Assembly (NCBI GenBank): GCA_029532415.1
Contig: JAQOTA010000050.1
Span: 1,054,001-1,118,000 of the forward strand
Direction: 5' to 3'
Source of the DNA: Marasmius tenuissimus
Taxonomy: Eukaryota > Basidiomycota > Agaricomycetes > Agaricales > Marasmiaceae
Length of the DNA stretch: 64,000 bases
Under the pieces are notes generated by a model. It saw only the letters and a list, made by a program, of their open reading frames with translations. It did no database searches and had not been told where the DNA came from. The translations under genes were made by a program, and so were the position numbers. Shown here one piece after another: positions 30,769 to 39,527 of the stretch. The first letter of the stretch is position 1. Each line of letters starts with the position of its first letter.

Positions 30769-32243
30769 TTATTATCTTGAGGCTGTTCCTTATCGCTTTC
30801 CGTTTCCTCTGCAGATTGCTGTTCCTCCGAGGGTCGTCCCATGTCTTTCAGGGTGTGCTCAGTCCTCCGAGGCACTATTTTCTTACCCTGTCCCCTCGGA
30901 TATGTTCCTATTGTTGACCTCTGTCCTGAGTTAGGGCACCGGATGGTCAATTCCTGATACCCATCGGCATAGTTGTGAATTTGTGATTCTGTTAATACGT
31001 CAAATGGCCGTCCTAGTAGCACTTTGTACGGTGCGCTATCTAAGATGTGCAGTTGCAAGTAGAATGTCAAGTCGCCGAAGCGGAAAGGCACATTACGAGC
31101 CAGTCCCCTCGTCTTCTTCAACTGTCCATTTGCTCCCTGCATATGAATAACCGTGTCTGGGTCCCAATGTACACCGAGCCCAACAGCGACCATCATATCC
31201 ATGGCAATGATCTGCGACCCGCTATCCAAGATGCTTTCTACCTCATCCGATTGGTTGATTTTAGGATATACCGACCTCAGTGCATCCGAGGTGCTCGCAA
31301 CAATAATGATCTTGCTGCGGTCGCTCGACTCTATATCTTGTCGAAACACTTCGGTAATGTCCTTCTGAACCACCGCCCCGGCGGGCAAATCTCCGACTGC
31401 GACCTTCAGAACCTCGAACTGTTCATCCAGGTCCATGTCAGATACTTGAACAACGTACGACGCTTCCATGCCAATCACTTTCTCAACTTTCTCAACGTCC
31501 TCGGAGGCAATCTCCTGAATAAAAGATTCCACCGAAGTACGTTGAATGGCTCGATTTCGAGCTTTGCGTTGGAAGATCTTCTTAACTCCTGGTGAAATGG
31601 CTAGCAACTCTTCCTGCGTCACAGAAAGCTCTTGCTTCATCATCCTCTCCACGATTTCTTCCTCCACATCCGTGGACTTAATAATTGTCCTTTTGGGTGC
31701 TTCCGAAGCGCCCGGACCTTGCGGCCTGTGTGGTCCCTTCGAAAGTCTTAGGGTATCCGTGTTCGGGGTGACATGACGAACATTCCCCGCAACATCGCTA
31801 ATGGAGACGACGTGATCTCTGGGTATAGCCGGTCTGGTTACAGCCGGTACATCGTCAAAAGGTCGTTTCACCGAAGGAGGTGGCGTAGTCACTGGGGTCG
31901 CGTCCTTATCTCGCCCAGTCCTTCCTCCTACGGGGTTTACACTTACAGATTCCTCGGGGGGTTCATCCTCCTCATCTGAAGATGCATGGGTATCAATTGT
32001 CGGTACAACCGCTCTAATCTCCCTACGCTTCGGAGGCGGTGTATTAGGTCGAACAGAAACAGAAACCTCAGGCTCAGAAATTCTAACTTGTTTTTGTGGT
32101 TTTTCTTTATTTTCTTGCTTCCGCTTCCACTCTCTAATAGCTCGTGGGGCTGGTGGTATTACTACCTGTGGAACCTCCGGAGTCACAGAACTCTTCCGAG
32201 GTGAGCTTCTGCGCTCCATCCTTGGTCGTTCTAGTTTTTTGAC
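30720..32243 (-). CDS. pro: Element 2 aspartic protease ORF
   Basis: A separate frame between gag and pol. It is open from 32243, overlapping the gag stop, with a first ATG at 32219 (499 codons from there). The N-terminal half is charged and Pro-rich with no domain. The C-terminal half has the retropepsin signature ILDSGSQIIAMD, followed by a predicted flap region and LLGRPF, as in clan AA proteases. Having the protease in its own frame between gag and pol, with a -1 shift at each end, is the arrangement of betaretroviruses rather than the one or two ORFs of most Ty3 elements. The protein should process Gag and Gag-Pol. Confidence 0.88.
   Translation of the reverse strand, partial: VKKLERPRMERRSSPRKSSVTPEVPQVVIPPAPRAIREWKRKQENKEKPQKQVRISEPEVSVSVRPNTPPPKRREIRAVVPTIDTHASSDEEDEPPEESVSVNPVGGRTGRDKDATPVTTPPPSVKRPFDDVPAVTRPAIPRDHVVSISDVAGNVRHVTPNTDTLRLSKGPHRPQGPGASEAPKRTIIKSTDVEEEIVERMMKQELSVTQEELLAISPGVKKIFQRKARNRAIQRTSVESFIQEIASEDVEKVEKVIGMEASYVVQVSDMDLDEQFEVLKVAVGDLPAGAVVQKDITEVFRQDIESSDRSKIIIVASTSDALRSVYPKINQSDEVESILDSGSQIIAMDMMVAVGLGVHWDPDTVIHMQGANGQLKKTRGLARNVPFRFGDLTFYLQLHILDSAPYKVLLGRPFDVLTESQIHNYADGYQELTIRCPNSGQRSTIGTYPRGQGKKIVPRRTEHTLKDMGRPSEEQQSAEETESDKEQPQDNNYSSEEAGNFHDTLMN
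30741..30747 (-). promoter_or_regulatory. -1 slippery site, protease to pol
   Basis: On the minus strand A AAT TTT lies in protease phase inside the 49-nt overlap. Pol is exactly the -1 frame. A 6-bp hairpin CTGATC-CCA-GATCAG starts 17 nt downstream, farther than the usual 5-9 nt, so the stimulatory structure is less certain than in Element 1. Confidence 0.7.
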
Positions 32244-34348
32244 TCATCTTTTGACTCCATATTAAGGTAGGATTCCATCACATCCTCCATCGATCCAAGT
32301 CTGCCAGCCATTTCCTTAATTAACGGGTGATCCGATATATCAGGGGCTGTCTTCTGCATGAAGCTCTCCCGGCCTGGTTCTTGCTCAGTTGCGAACAATA
32401 CCGCCGTAGGGTCTTCCCCTCCACTGGTGTTAGGCCAGTGGTTAGCTTCAGCTTTCTCCTTAATGATTTCCCATCTCTGCTTGTTCTCGCCGAATCTTAC
32501 AAAAGGTACTGGAGAGCCATCGTATAAGACGTACTTTCCTCCATCACCCTTCCGTATCCATCCTTTCTTGATACATTCCTCCTGGTAATCACACTCTGGC
32601 GCCATATGCCCGGTTTTGCCACACATGAAACAAGTAGTTCCTGTCGACATATCCTGAGCGGCTTTCCCCAGCATTGCGGTTCCCGTCTTCATAGGTGGTT
32701 TGTACCCACTAGAATAGGATGCCTTCGGCGCTTCTCTTGTTGCCGAAGTCATGATCAGCTTTCGCAGTTCTACCAAATTATTATCCAACGTCTTCTCGGA
32801 TTTCTGCAGATTCTCAATCACTCTAGTCTGGAACTGTTCCATGTCCGACTGGAAGGTTTTCAGCTTCGTATCGTAGGTATCCACTTTCGCTAGCACCTTC
32901 ATGGTATCATCGTCCAATTCCGTCTTTTTCGCCGGTTCAGACTTTCCATGTGTTCTAAGTGTACCCTGCCGAACCTCTCTCGGTACTGGTACCTCCGCAG
33001 CGTCCCTCTTCATCTTTGATTCCGAGGAGGTCTGCATGTAGGTATATCCGCTCCCAGACTTCATGATCATCTCCGCCTGACCAATCACTTCCTCCAGGGT
33101 GTAAGGGTCCTGCTTCCGTCTTTCGCTTTCTTCCGCATTACCTCCCCCTGTCTGAGCTTTCATTTGGGCTCTAATCTGCAATCCATCCACAATGGCTTTC
33201 ATTGCCATATAATCAAATGCTTTCAGAAACATATCTACTAGTGTTTTGTTGGACAGCAACGCCGGAGGCTTCTGAAGTTTCGCCGCCTCCATTCGGAACC
33301 TCCGAACAAAGGCATTGAATCTAGACTCTGACACTTGTAGGGACATCGTAGCGAACTCATCAATGACCCTCCTCAGAGCTTCATGGCTTCCATACTTGGC
33401 GTCTATAGCCCATGCACTTTCAATTTCTTTCTTGAATTCCTCCCAGCTGCGCCCTCTGCTCGATTTAAGAGTCTCTACTTCCTTCCGAAGCGAGTAACTC
33501 ATGCTGCTAATAGCACAAAATATCTTCGCTTCATCCATAGTGATCTTTTTCGCAACAAAGGCTGCTTCGACATCGTCGAACCAACAGAGCCATTCGTCTT
33601 CCGTATTGCCCTGAAACGCCACTGGGAACTTATGCGCCTTCCCCTTTTCAGACGCCACCTGTTCTTTCTGCGCATCAGTCAGATCTCTCCAACTTTCTCT
33701 TGTTACGTGTTCTGTCATCGTGTCTTCGGAATCTGATTTCTCTTCTGGTGGTAGTATACGAACTTTAAACTTCTGATGATGAAAGCCCCGAAGCGCTGCC
33801 TTTCTCTTTTGTTCTAGGCGAAACTCTGGGTCCTTCTTACTTCGTTTCCGAATTATCTTCTTCTGAAGCTCGTCGTTCTTTCTAATGATATTGAGAAATC
33901 TAAGTCCCAAGATTGCGGTGTTAAGATCGAGGTTCACTCGTTCCTGAGGAGTTTGAAAAGTAAAGTCCGACTCTGGTATGCCAAGTCCTGCCGGAGGTAG
34001 TTCCTGCGTCAATGACTCTTCGTCCCGAAATCTGACTTGTCTGTCTACTTCCTCAGACGAATCTGTGATAGGGCTTAATTCTGAGTCTTCAGAACCAAAT
34101 CCCGAAACGTGGATCTTTGGAGGTGTGGTTTCCTCCTGTACAGGTGTTTCTTCTTCAAAAGCTCCCGGAATAACCGGATTCTTCTTTCTCGTTCTTCTGG
34201 TAGGCAGGTAGTCGTTGACTGACCCTAAACCAGCTGCAGATGAGGTCGCCGAGTCTCTAGGAATTTTGTTCCTTAAAACTGGAGCAATCTCTTTTGAATA
34301 ACTGAGCTTCGGAGTGAAGCTCAATCGGTGTGAATGTACGGTGACTTC
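32231..34348 (-). CDS. gag: Element 2 Gag, with non-AUG N-terminal extension
   Basis: Capsid/nucleocapsid protein. The frame is open from 34348 to the TAG at 32231, but contains no ATG until 33718 (residue 203 counting from the TTG at 34324). That ATG has A at -3, and the Gag domain begins soon after (FQGNTEDEWLCWFDDVEAAF, about 228 onward). A CCHC knuckle CFMCGKTGHMAPEC lies near the C-terminus. The upstream 202 codons are charged and clearly coding in character, so they are either translated from a non-AUG start or joined to an upstream exon. The AUG-initiated form would be 495 aa, an ordinary Gag size. The ORF ends at the A AAA AAC slippery site. Confidence 0.88.
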   Translation of the reverse strand, partial: EVTVHSHRLSFTPKLSYSKEIAPVLRNKIPRDSATSSAAGLGSVNDYLPTRRTRKKNPVIPGAFEEETPVQEETTPPKIHVSGFGSEDSELSPITDSSEEVDRQVRFRDEESLTQELPPAGLGIPESDFTFQTPQERVNLDLNTAILGLRFLNIIRKNDELQKKIIRKRSKKDPEFRLEQKRKAALRGFHHQKFKVRILPPEEKSDSEDTMTEHVTRESWRDLTDAQKEQVASEKGKAHKFPVAFQGNTEDEWLCWFDDVEAAFVAKKITMDEAKIFCAISSMSYSLRKEVETLKSSRGRSWEEFKKEIESAWAIDAKYGSHEALRRVIDEFATMSLQVSESRFNAFVRRFRMEAAKLQKPPALLSNKTLVDMFLKAFDYMAMKAIVDGLQIRAQMKAQTGGGNAEESERRKQDPYTLEEVIGQAEMIMKSGSGYTYMQTSSESKMKRDAAEVPVPREVRQGTLRTHGKSEPAKKTELDDDTMKVLAKVDTYDTKLKTFQSDMEQFQTRVIENLQKSEKTLDNNLVELRKLIMTSATREAPKASYSSGYKPPMKTGTAMLGKAAQDMSTGTTCFMCGKTGHMAPECDYQEECIKKGWIRKGDGGKYVLYDGSPVPFVRFGENKQRWEIIKEKAEANHWPNTSGGEDPTAVLFATEQEPGRESFMQKTAPDISDHPLIKEMAGRLGSMEDVMESYLNMESKDESKN
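32234..32240 (-). promoter_or_regulatory. -1 slippery site, gag to protease
   Basis: On the minus strand A AAA AAC is immediately followed by the gag stop TAG (32233-32231) and is in gag phase. After slippage the protease frame is open. A AAA AAC is one of the most efficient known eukaryotic -1 heptamers. No strong stem was found at the usual distance; GAGC/GCTC is a weak candidate. Confidence 0.8.
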
Positions 34349-35105
34349 CTAACTTGGACGAAACAGCAAAAGTTGTATAATTCTTGAACAGACTTCACTA
34401 TCTACCACTAGTACACTCTAAACTAGATCCTTCCCTCAAGGTCGGGCTCCAGATGTAAAGCGCCACTCGCGGTGTATAATAAAATCTAACTCGTAGGTCA
34501 AATCCTCCCAACACTCAAGAGTGTAGCTGAAGGGTGCGGGAATCGGGGATCGGCGTTGATCGTAGGTTCCGCTCTTAGCCAGACTGCAATAGTAGGCTGA
34601 AGGAAATCTGACTCAAGAAACTATCCAACTAAGGTAGCTTCGCCTCTGAAACCAGTTCGGAGGTCAAAAGTGGGGTTCGGAAGAGAGGTTTATAGGTTGC
34701 TTCGGGGAGCGTAGAGTTTTGTTTGGTGCTTCGGAAGTGCGTTCTTAGGCTTCAACTAGCTTCAGAACCACTCGAACAGCGAGGGGTAACAAGACAATCA
34801 AATCAAACAATGGCAATAAGACTCCAATCAAGTCTGTCAATGACCGAAGACCAACTGTCAACGGCGAACAATATCCTCAGCCCAATTAGCTTCGGAAGTT
34901 CAACAATAGCTCAGCCAGTCAAGTCGGCGTCGCAGACAAACAATGCAAAGTCAAGGTCAAGCAAGTGTTCAATGGATTTTCTAGGTTTGGGCAAACAAAG
35001 TTCTATTCCGTTCTAATGTCTCTCCAGAAGCGCTCCCGAGTCAACTGACTACCCAACAAGTGGAATAGCTTCGTATCCTCTGAATACTAATCGTACGGAT
35101 TGCTT
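33719..35105 (-). promoter_or_regulatory. AUG-free leader of Element 2
   Basis: From the predicted transcript start (about 30 nt after the TATA box) to the ATG at 33718, roughly 1387 nt, the sense strand contains no ATG in any frame; I checked every line for CAT on the plus strand. The zone includes the R-U5 part of the LTR, the leader and 202 open gag codons. The first ATG upstream of the zone is at about 35189, beyond the TATA box. Confidence 0.8.
34439..34453 (-). promoter_or_regulatory. Candidate primer-binding site of Element 2
   Basis: Two bases after the 5' LTR end, the minus strand reads TGGAGCCCGACC. It starts TGG, as expected for pairing with the CCA end of a tRNA, but I cannot assign the tRNA. 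I found no self-complementary match in the LTR of the kind seen in Element 1. Confidence 0.4.
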
Positions 35106-35131
35106 GGGGATTCTTGATGAAAACCCCACTG

Positions 35132-35139
35132 CTTATATA
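35132..35139 (-). promoter_or_regulatory. Sense TATA box in Element 2 5' LTR
   Basis: TATATAAG on the minus strand; the same box is present in the other LTR near 17700. It places the RNA start near 35105, leaving about 2 kb of U3 and about 650 bp of R-U5. Confidence 0.6.
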
Positions 35140-35988
35140 CCCTAGGAGGCTCTAATTCTACCTAATTGTACAAATATCGAATAAACCATGCCTCGGAGGC
35201 ATAAACTACCTACTTTGGAATATACTTGGAGAGTTTTGTGTTTAATCTACGCTTTTGAACCCCAAAGTCAAAACCAATAATTTGCTTCGGAAGTATCATC
35301 AGCCTCGAACATTCTCTAACATTCTTTTCTTCCGGGTCTCTCCTATCGATGGTTCCGTTCTGCCTATCTGCCTCCGCAGCATTGATTCTCCGGTTCTAGA
35401 CCCTTCAATCGTCGTAGGTCATCCTGTTCTGTCTGCCTCCGAAGCATATACTCCCTTCGTCTGAAGCAAAGTACTGCCTCCGAAGTGCTACTAGATGCCT
35501 ATATTCATGGAGTTACCCAGCCGTTCATAGCCAGGTCGATGTCCTTTCCGTAGCTCGGATAATTCTGAGGTCCTGCCATCCATATGGCCGCCCCACTATA
35601 TCCAATCTTGGTGCCTTGGATACCGGGTAATAGTTCAATGGTTCAGCCAGAACTCCTACTCGATTCTTTGGTACACCATTCCTTTCTTTCTCAGTCCCTT
35701 GCCTCCCAGTGCAGTTGAGCACTGTGTTTTGCCACCAGCACCAACTATGCCCTTAGTACAGTCAATATCTCCATGTACGAGTATAAGGGAGGTACCTCGA
35801 CGGTGCAACTCCTTCGATCACTTCTCGATCATTGTTTAGCGCCCAGTGCCTGGTTCGGATCCACGCCTCCGAAGCGCTAATTTCCTAGTTTCCGAAGTAA
35901 AATTTCCATTTCAGCGGCCAGTCCAGAGGTCAGTAAAAGCAAGTGCTAGGTTGTCCCAATTCCTTGCTTACTTTTCCCCGAGCGTACT

Positions 35989-36683
35989 ATGGCACGCTTG
36001 CATAACATTGAAGACCACTTTCGCAACTTACTCTATAGTAAGCCTTTCTACTTTCTAGATTCCGAGGCGGCCTTCTGACTTCCTCTCCAGAGTTGTATAA
36101 GCTCTGGTGGTATCCAGAAGATTACTCTGATAAGATCAAGGAGCGCCGCATCATCCTACCCATTCCACTCGACGCAGAACGAGAAGCTATCCTCGGAATC
36201 ATCTTCCAGCAGTTCTTCCTCAGTCGCCACAGATCCGTCTACTGGGGCTACGTGATTCGTTACGACATGATCCAGGACGAAATCTATCTCTGCGAGGACA
36301 CCTTTGACCACTTCATTCCTCACGACGCCAGGTCTATCATCGACATGGTCGCCGAGTCCATTGCTCGAGTGGGATTCCTCGACTTCAAAACCGCTCGTAC
36401 TCCTGGAGCCGTCAACGCTTGGATCGACGCCGTCGTCAGCTGTGCTGAGTGCCCAGCACCTCCGAAGCTTGACTATACCAAGCTCTCGTTCTTCCAGTAT
36501 TCCCCTGTCATGGGTCGTTGGCTCTCTCGATCCTTTTCTTTCTATAATCCTATTTTATGCGATCCATTCTATACCGATTATCTAGATCATGAAACCTTCA
36601 TTGATTCTTATTATCCTGAAGATTCCGACGTAGATAATTACTTCGGTTGGGATGAGGTAGCTCTAGCCAATATGGATGACTAG
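35989..36683 (+). CDS. LTR-encoded two-exon protein, copy 2 (213 aa)
   Basis: Exon 1 is 35989-36037 and exon 2 is 36091-36683, with a 53-nt intron at the same place as in copy 1 and 214 codons in total. It differs from copy 1 at several residues (for example at the exon junction, and N/D, R/G and H/Q changes in the first 50 codons of exon 2), while the last two thirds are almost identical. The TATA-like GTATAAG of copy 1 reads GTAAAAG here, so this copy may be less active. It is transcribed away from gag, towards the right flank. No recognised domain. Confidence 0.8.
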
Positions 36684-37162
36684 CGTAACCTGTAGTATAC
36701 CTAGTATACTTGAATCAATCATGCCTCCAAAGCGAGGCCTCGACCTTATACCAAGCTTCTGAGGCTCGACTTAGTCTCGCTTTCCGACCATCCATGCTTC
36801 CGCGGTGACCTCCTCTGTCTATCCCTACTAGTACGGGTCTTCGTTAAATCTGATTCTGTTATTCTAATCCTTAGTACGATGCCTCCGAGCCACTGGAGAT
36901 ATTCCCTTGTTATGACTACAGGTCCTAGTCGTGCCTCCGAAGTGATACTTTCGTCAGTTATACGACTCCTACAGTTTTCAGAGATAAGGAGAGACGCCTC
37001 CGAGGCGCTATTCTTTCCTTATGCTAGGATCTGAGCCTTTTACTAGCCGCTCGGGACTCGCTCTAGTACTCGTATTACCTAGTCATTTCTTATCTGTTTT
37101 ATGCTAAAAATGCACAAAAACAAGGCTCCGAAGCTGCTTTTTAATAGCAGGCGCTACACCGC

Positions 37163-38259
37163 TATGATCTTATTTCCGATAAGAAGCTCGTTCCTCACAT
37201 CTTATCTCTTCTGGCAGATAGAATAGGTCAAGGATAGCAGTTCTAAGAGGCTGGGACAGACCTAAGAGGAAGACGAGCCAACAGGAAGCTGTTCGAGTCC
37301 CAGCAGGGAAAGAAGGATGCAAAGTAGTTGGAATACAGACGCTACGTGTCAAGAGTTTTCACATTTCTCTCCGGATGCTCACAACTCTCTTCCATTGGAG
37401 CACAATGTCGCTCATGATACGTGCGAATGCATGACGAACGGCGAACCCACCATCAATCTGCTACGCTAAAAACGAACGTCCCTCGTGAACTATACCTGTC
37501 GTACCCGAGAAGGAGGAAAATCGTACATTCATCTGCACCAACGTATATGACTGGACTCGGATGCCAATCAATCTTGGCCCAGGACCAGTGTCGTGGTATA
37601 AGCTACATGATACCCTCCCTTCCCCGACAATACAAGACAGATAGAGGACCCCCGTACATCACATTCTCCAATAAACTCAGACAGACTTATTCTCGGCCCT
37701 CGCGAGGAGGAGTGGAAGGTCGATGTGACGCTTACAGCGGTTTCAAATGGACTCGGATGCCAGTAAATCCTGGCCCAGTACCAGCGTCACTGCACAATAA
37801 GCTAGACGACACCCAGTGCACACCCCGCTCAAAGGCCAGATATTGAACACTGCAGTCGAACCCCCTTTACTCTGAACACCATCTACCACATACTTTGAGT
37901 ACCGCATGTCGAGTCGCCTGGTACGTATGACAACGAAGACGCTTAATGCTTTACCCGATAACTTCAAAGACGGCGGATACGAAACAGCGTGCTCCAACAC
38001 TACCTCAGTAAAACCGGTCCAATGCGGTCAGACAACCAGGTGCTCCCGCTCCAAAGGCTGACCGGGACCTTTCAAGCCTCTCGCCGACCCAGAAGGTATA
38101 GATTTTGAAGAACTCTTGCCTCGGATATGAAACTGTGCGCTGATGAGTCTCATACTTGTCCCCGATTTTCAAATCCACGGATCGCTTACGGAGCCGGAGG
38201 AGGGAGATGCCTAGACACATATCCGGAAATTGTTCTTCACTGCTCACTATTAAAACGTG
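37163..38259. other. Flank with an imperfect direct repeat
   Basis: No gene is supported. A segment at about 37549-37618 (ACTGGACTCGGATGCCAATC, TTGGCCCAG, ACCAG, ATAAGCTA, GATACCC) recurs with mismatches at 37747-37815, a spacing of about 197 bp, perhaps a decayed tandem duplication. Confidence 0.5.
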
Positions 38260-38626
38260 CCAGTAACGGAAAGAGCGTTAGCGCTGCGACATTCGGCATA
38301 GAAAGATGGTAGGATCATTACCTTGTACGGCAGCGCAATGGTTATACCAGGCTCGTGTCGACCCCCACCTAACGTTTGGGTGAGACATAGTGGTCGACAT
38401 TAACAGGACAGCCCTCGCCTCTCTGGAAGATGTCCAAAAGCCTTACCTCCGCCGAGTGCTCGGTGTCCACTCACGCTCAGAAACACCATTCTTATATACC
38501 GAGACCGGCATCCTTCCCATATACGCCAGACGGTTGATTCTTGCTCTGAGGTATTACAAATACCTATTCTCCCTCCTCAAGACCCGACTAGTTCATGCAA
38601 CATCACGAGAAACACAATCCCCGTGA
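38260..38626 (+). pseudogene. LINE reverse-transcriptase ORF, 3' relic
   Basis: The last part of a fungal non-LTR retrotransposon ORF. The segment reads GIER, then after a 1-nt frame change MVGSLP...AAQWLYQARVDPHLTFG, a TGA stop near 38384, then DIVVDINRTALASLEDVQ, YLRRVLGVHSRS, FLYTETGILPI and RRLILALRYYKYL. This order (SLP, ARVDPHLTFG, QKxYLRRVLG, TETGILP, RRLILALRYLKYL) is characteristic of the region after the RT domain in Agaricomycete LINEs. The frameshift, the stop and the missing RT and endonuclease show that it is dead. It is followed directly by repeat copy 2. Confidence 0.75.
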
Positions 38627-38635
38627 TTGGAATAA

Positions 38636-38905
38636 TCTTTATGCATGAACGGTACAAAAAACCACCCTACAACAGAAGAGCAAGAAATGATGAAAGTGTG
38701 CAGATAGGAAGGGGCTACAGGGCTCGATCCGTGTGCTTACGACCATACCATGAGTTGCTGCCCGTAAAACGGCTCCTTCGTACTGGTGTCGTTCTGCACA
38801 CGCTATTGTACATTCAGTAGGCACGTAGTAGTAAATGTACAACAGGTCCCAGTATCCTGCGGGGTCCAAACATGGGATGTATCTCCTAATAATAATAATA
38901 TCTCG
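38636..38905 (+). repeat. Dispersed repeat copy 2 (SINE- or LINE-tail-like)
   Basis: Homologous by eye to 2150-2420 and ending in a TAA microsatellite (near 38890-38901). GGCTCGATCC at about 38719 resembles a pol III B box. It begins right after the LINE relic, so it may simply be that LINE's 3' untranslated tail. Confidence 0.6.
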
Positions 38906-39527
38906 GACCTTAGCCGGAACCATCATCATCTCAAGCAAAAGAATGTCTCCGAAAGCTTTCTACGCAGTGTGGATTCTGAAATCGAGAGTTCTCAATTGCA
39001 ACTCCTTTCAATGTTTTCTATATCTATTCAATGTTCTCTGGTGCTTGGTATCCCTCGGGACTACACACTAGGCAACATTCAGATCCGCTGGTGAATACAC
39101 TTAATCTGAGCTTTCGTCGTTTACTTTTCCTTGTTTGTGTTACCAGTTCCTATCTGTGGACCCGAGCTTGCCACTCTCAGAAAGTCCCGACTCTCTTGAT
39201 GCCTCAGTCTCGTCCGATGTCAATTCACTATTGAATTTCGAGGCGTGCGCTAAATTCAGCCTGAGGATTGACTGAACGGTGTTATCCCTATGGCGCGTCC
39301 TTTCTCTTACCGTCTTGTAACTCGAAAGCAGTAACCGTTCGGAATACCTTGAAAACGGATGCCGGGTACCGTGTGGTCACCGTCGCCGACACATGAGATC
39401 TGAATATTGGATTTGAATAGTCACGTCGGAGCCCTCATCCGACTACCAAGGCCTTGGAAAGGCGGTCAACTTCGATACACGAGTTAATGCTACCGTCTAT
39501 CGTACTCTGACTACTTGACTCGGTAAC
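38906..39527. other. Unresolved spacer
   Basis: About 620 bp with short ORFs on both strands; no gene, repeat or RNA could be supported. Confidence 0.4.

Larger units (their letters stand above)
17022..37158 (-). mobile_element. Element 2: 20-kb Ty3-type element with antisense genes
   Basis: A complete LTR retrotransposon read on the minus strand, flanked by CCGC (17018-17021 and 37159-37162). LTRs are 2705 bp each, starting TGTAAAGCGCC and ending GGCGCTACA in plus orientation. The sense strand encodes gag (34324 to 32231), protease (32219 to 30720) and pol (to 26068). The plus strand carries two multi-exon genes between pol and the 3' LTR and a two-exon gene inside each LTR. A short motif of the form GCCTCCGAAGC recurs on both strands throughout. 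At about 20 kb it is much larger than usual fungal Ty3 elements. Sense frames are open; one antisense gene has a premature stop. Confidence 0.95.
34454..37158 (-). repeat. Element 2 5' LTR (2705 bp)
   Basis: Same length and ends as 17022-19726. Differences between the two LTRs are concentrated in about 35170-36400 (this copy), the block holding the promoter region and the first part of the antisense gene; the flanking parts are nearly identical. Confidence 0.95.

Noticed and set aside
31047..31595. 182-codon plus-strand ORF opposite the Element 2 protease
   Set aside because: Shadow of the sense frame; composition follows the complementary codons and there is no intron structure like that of the real antisense genes.
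34439..34453. Self-priming in Element 2
   Set aside because: No complementary segment to the post-LTR sequence was found in the LTR; the site begins TGG, so tRNA priming is more likely.
37280..37310. tRNA-like B-box GTTCGAGTCC near the right edge of Element 2
   Set aside because: The T-arm does not pair properly and no A box or cloverleaf could be drawn.
38736..38905. Loose resemblance of the dispersed repeat to 5S rRNA (GGGG-CCA and TGGGA blocks)
   Set aside because: The matches are short and partly out of order; not enough to call a 5S-derived SINE.
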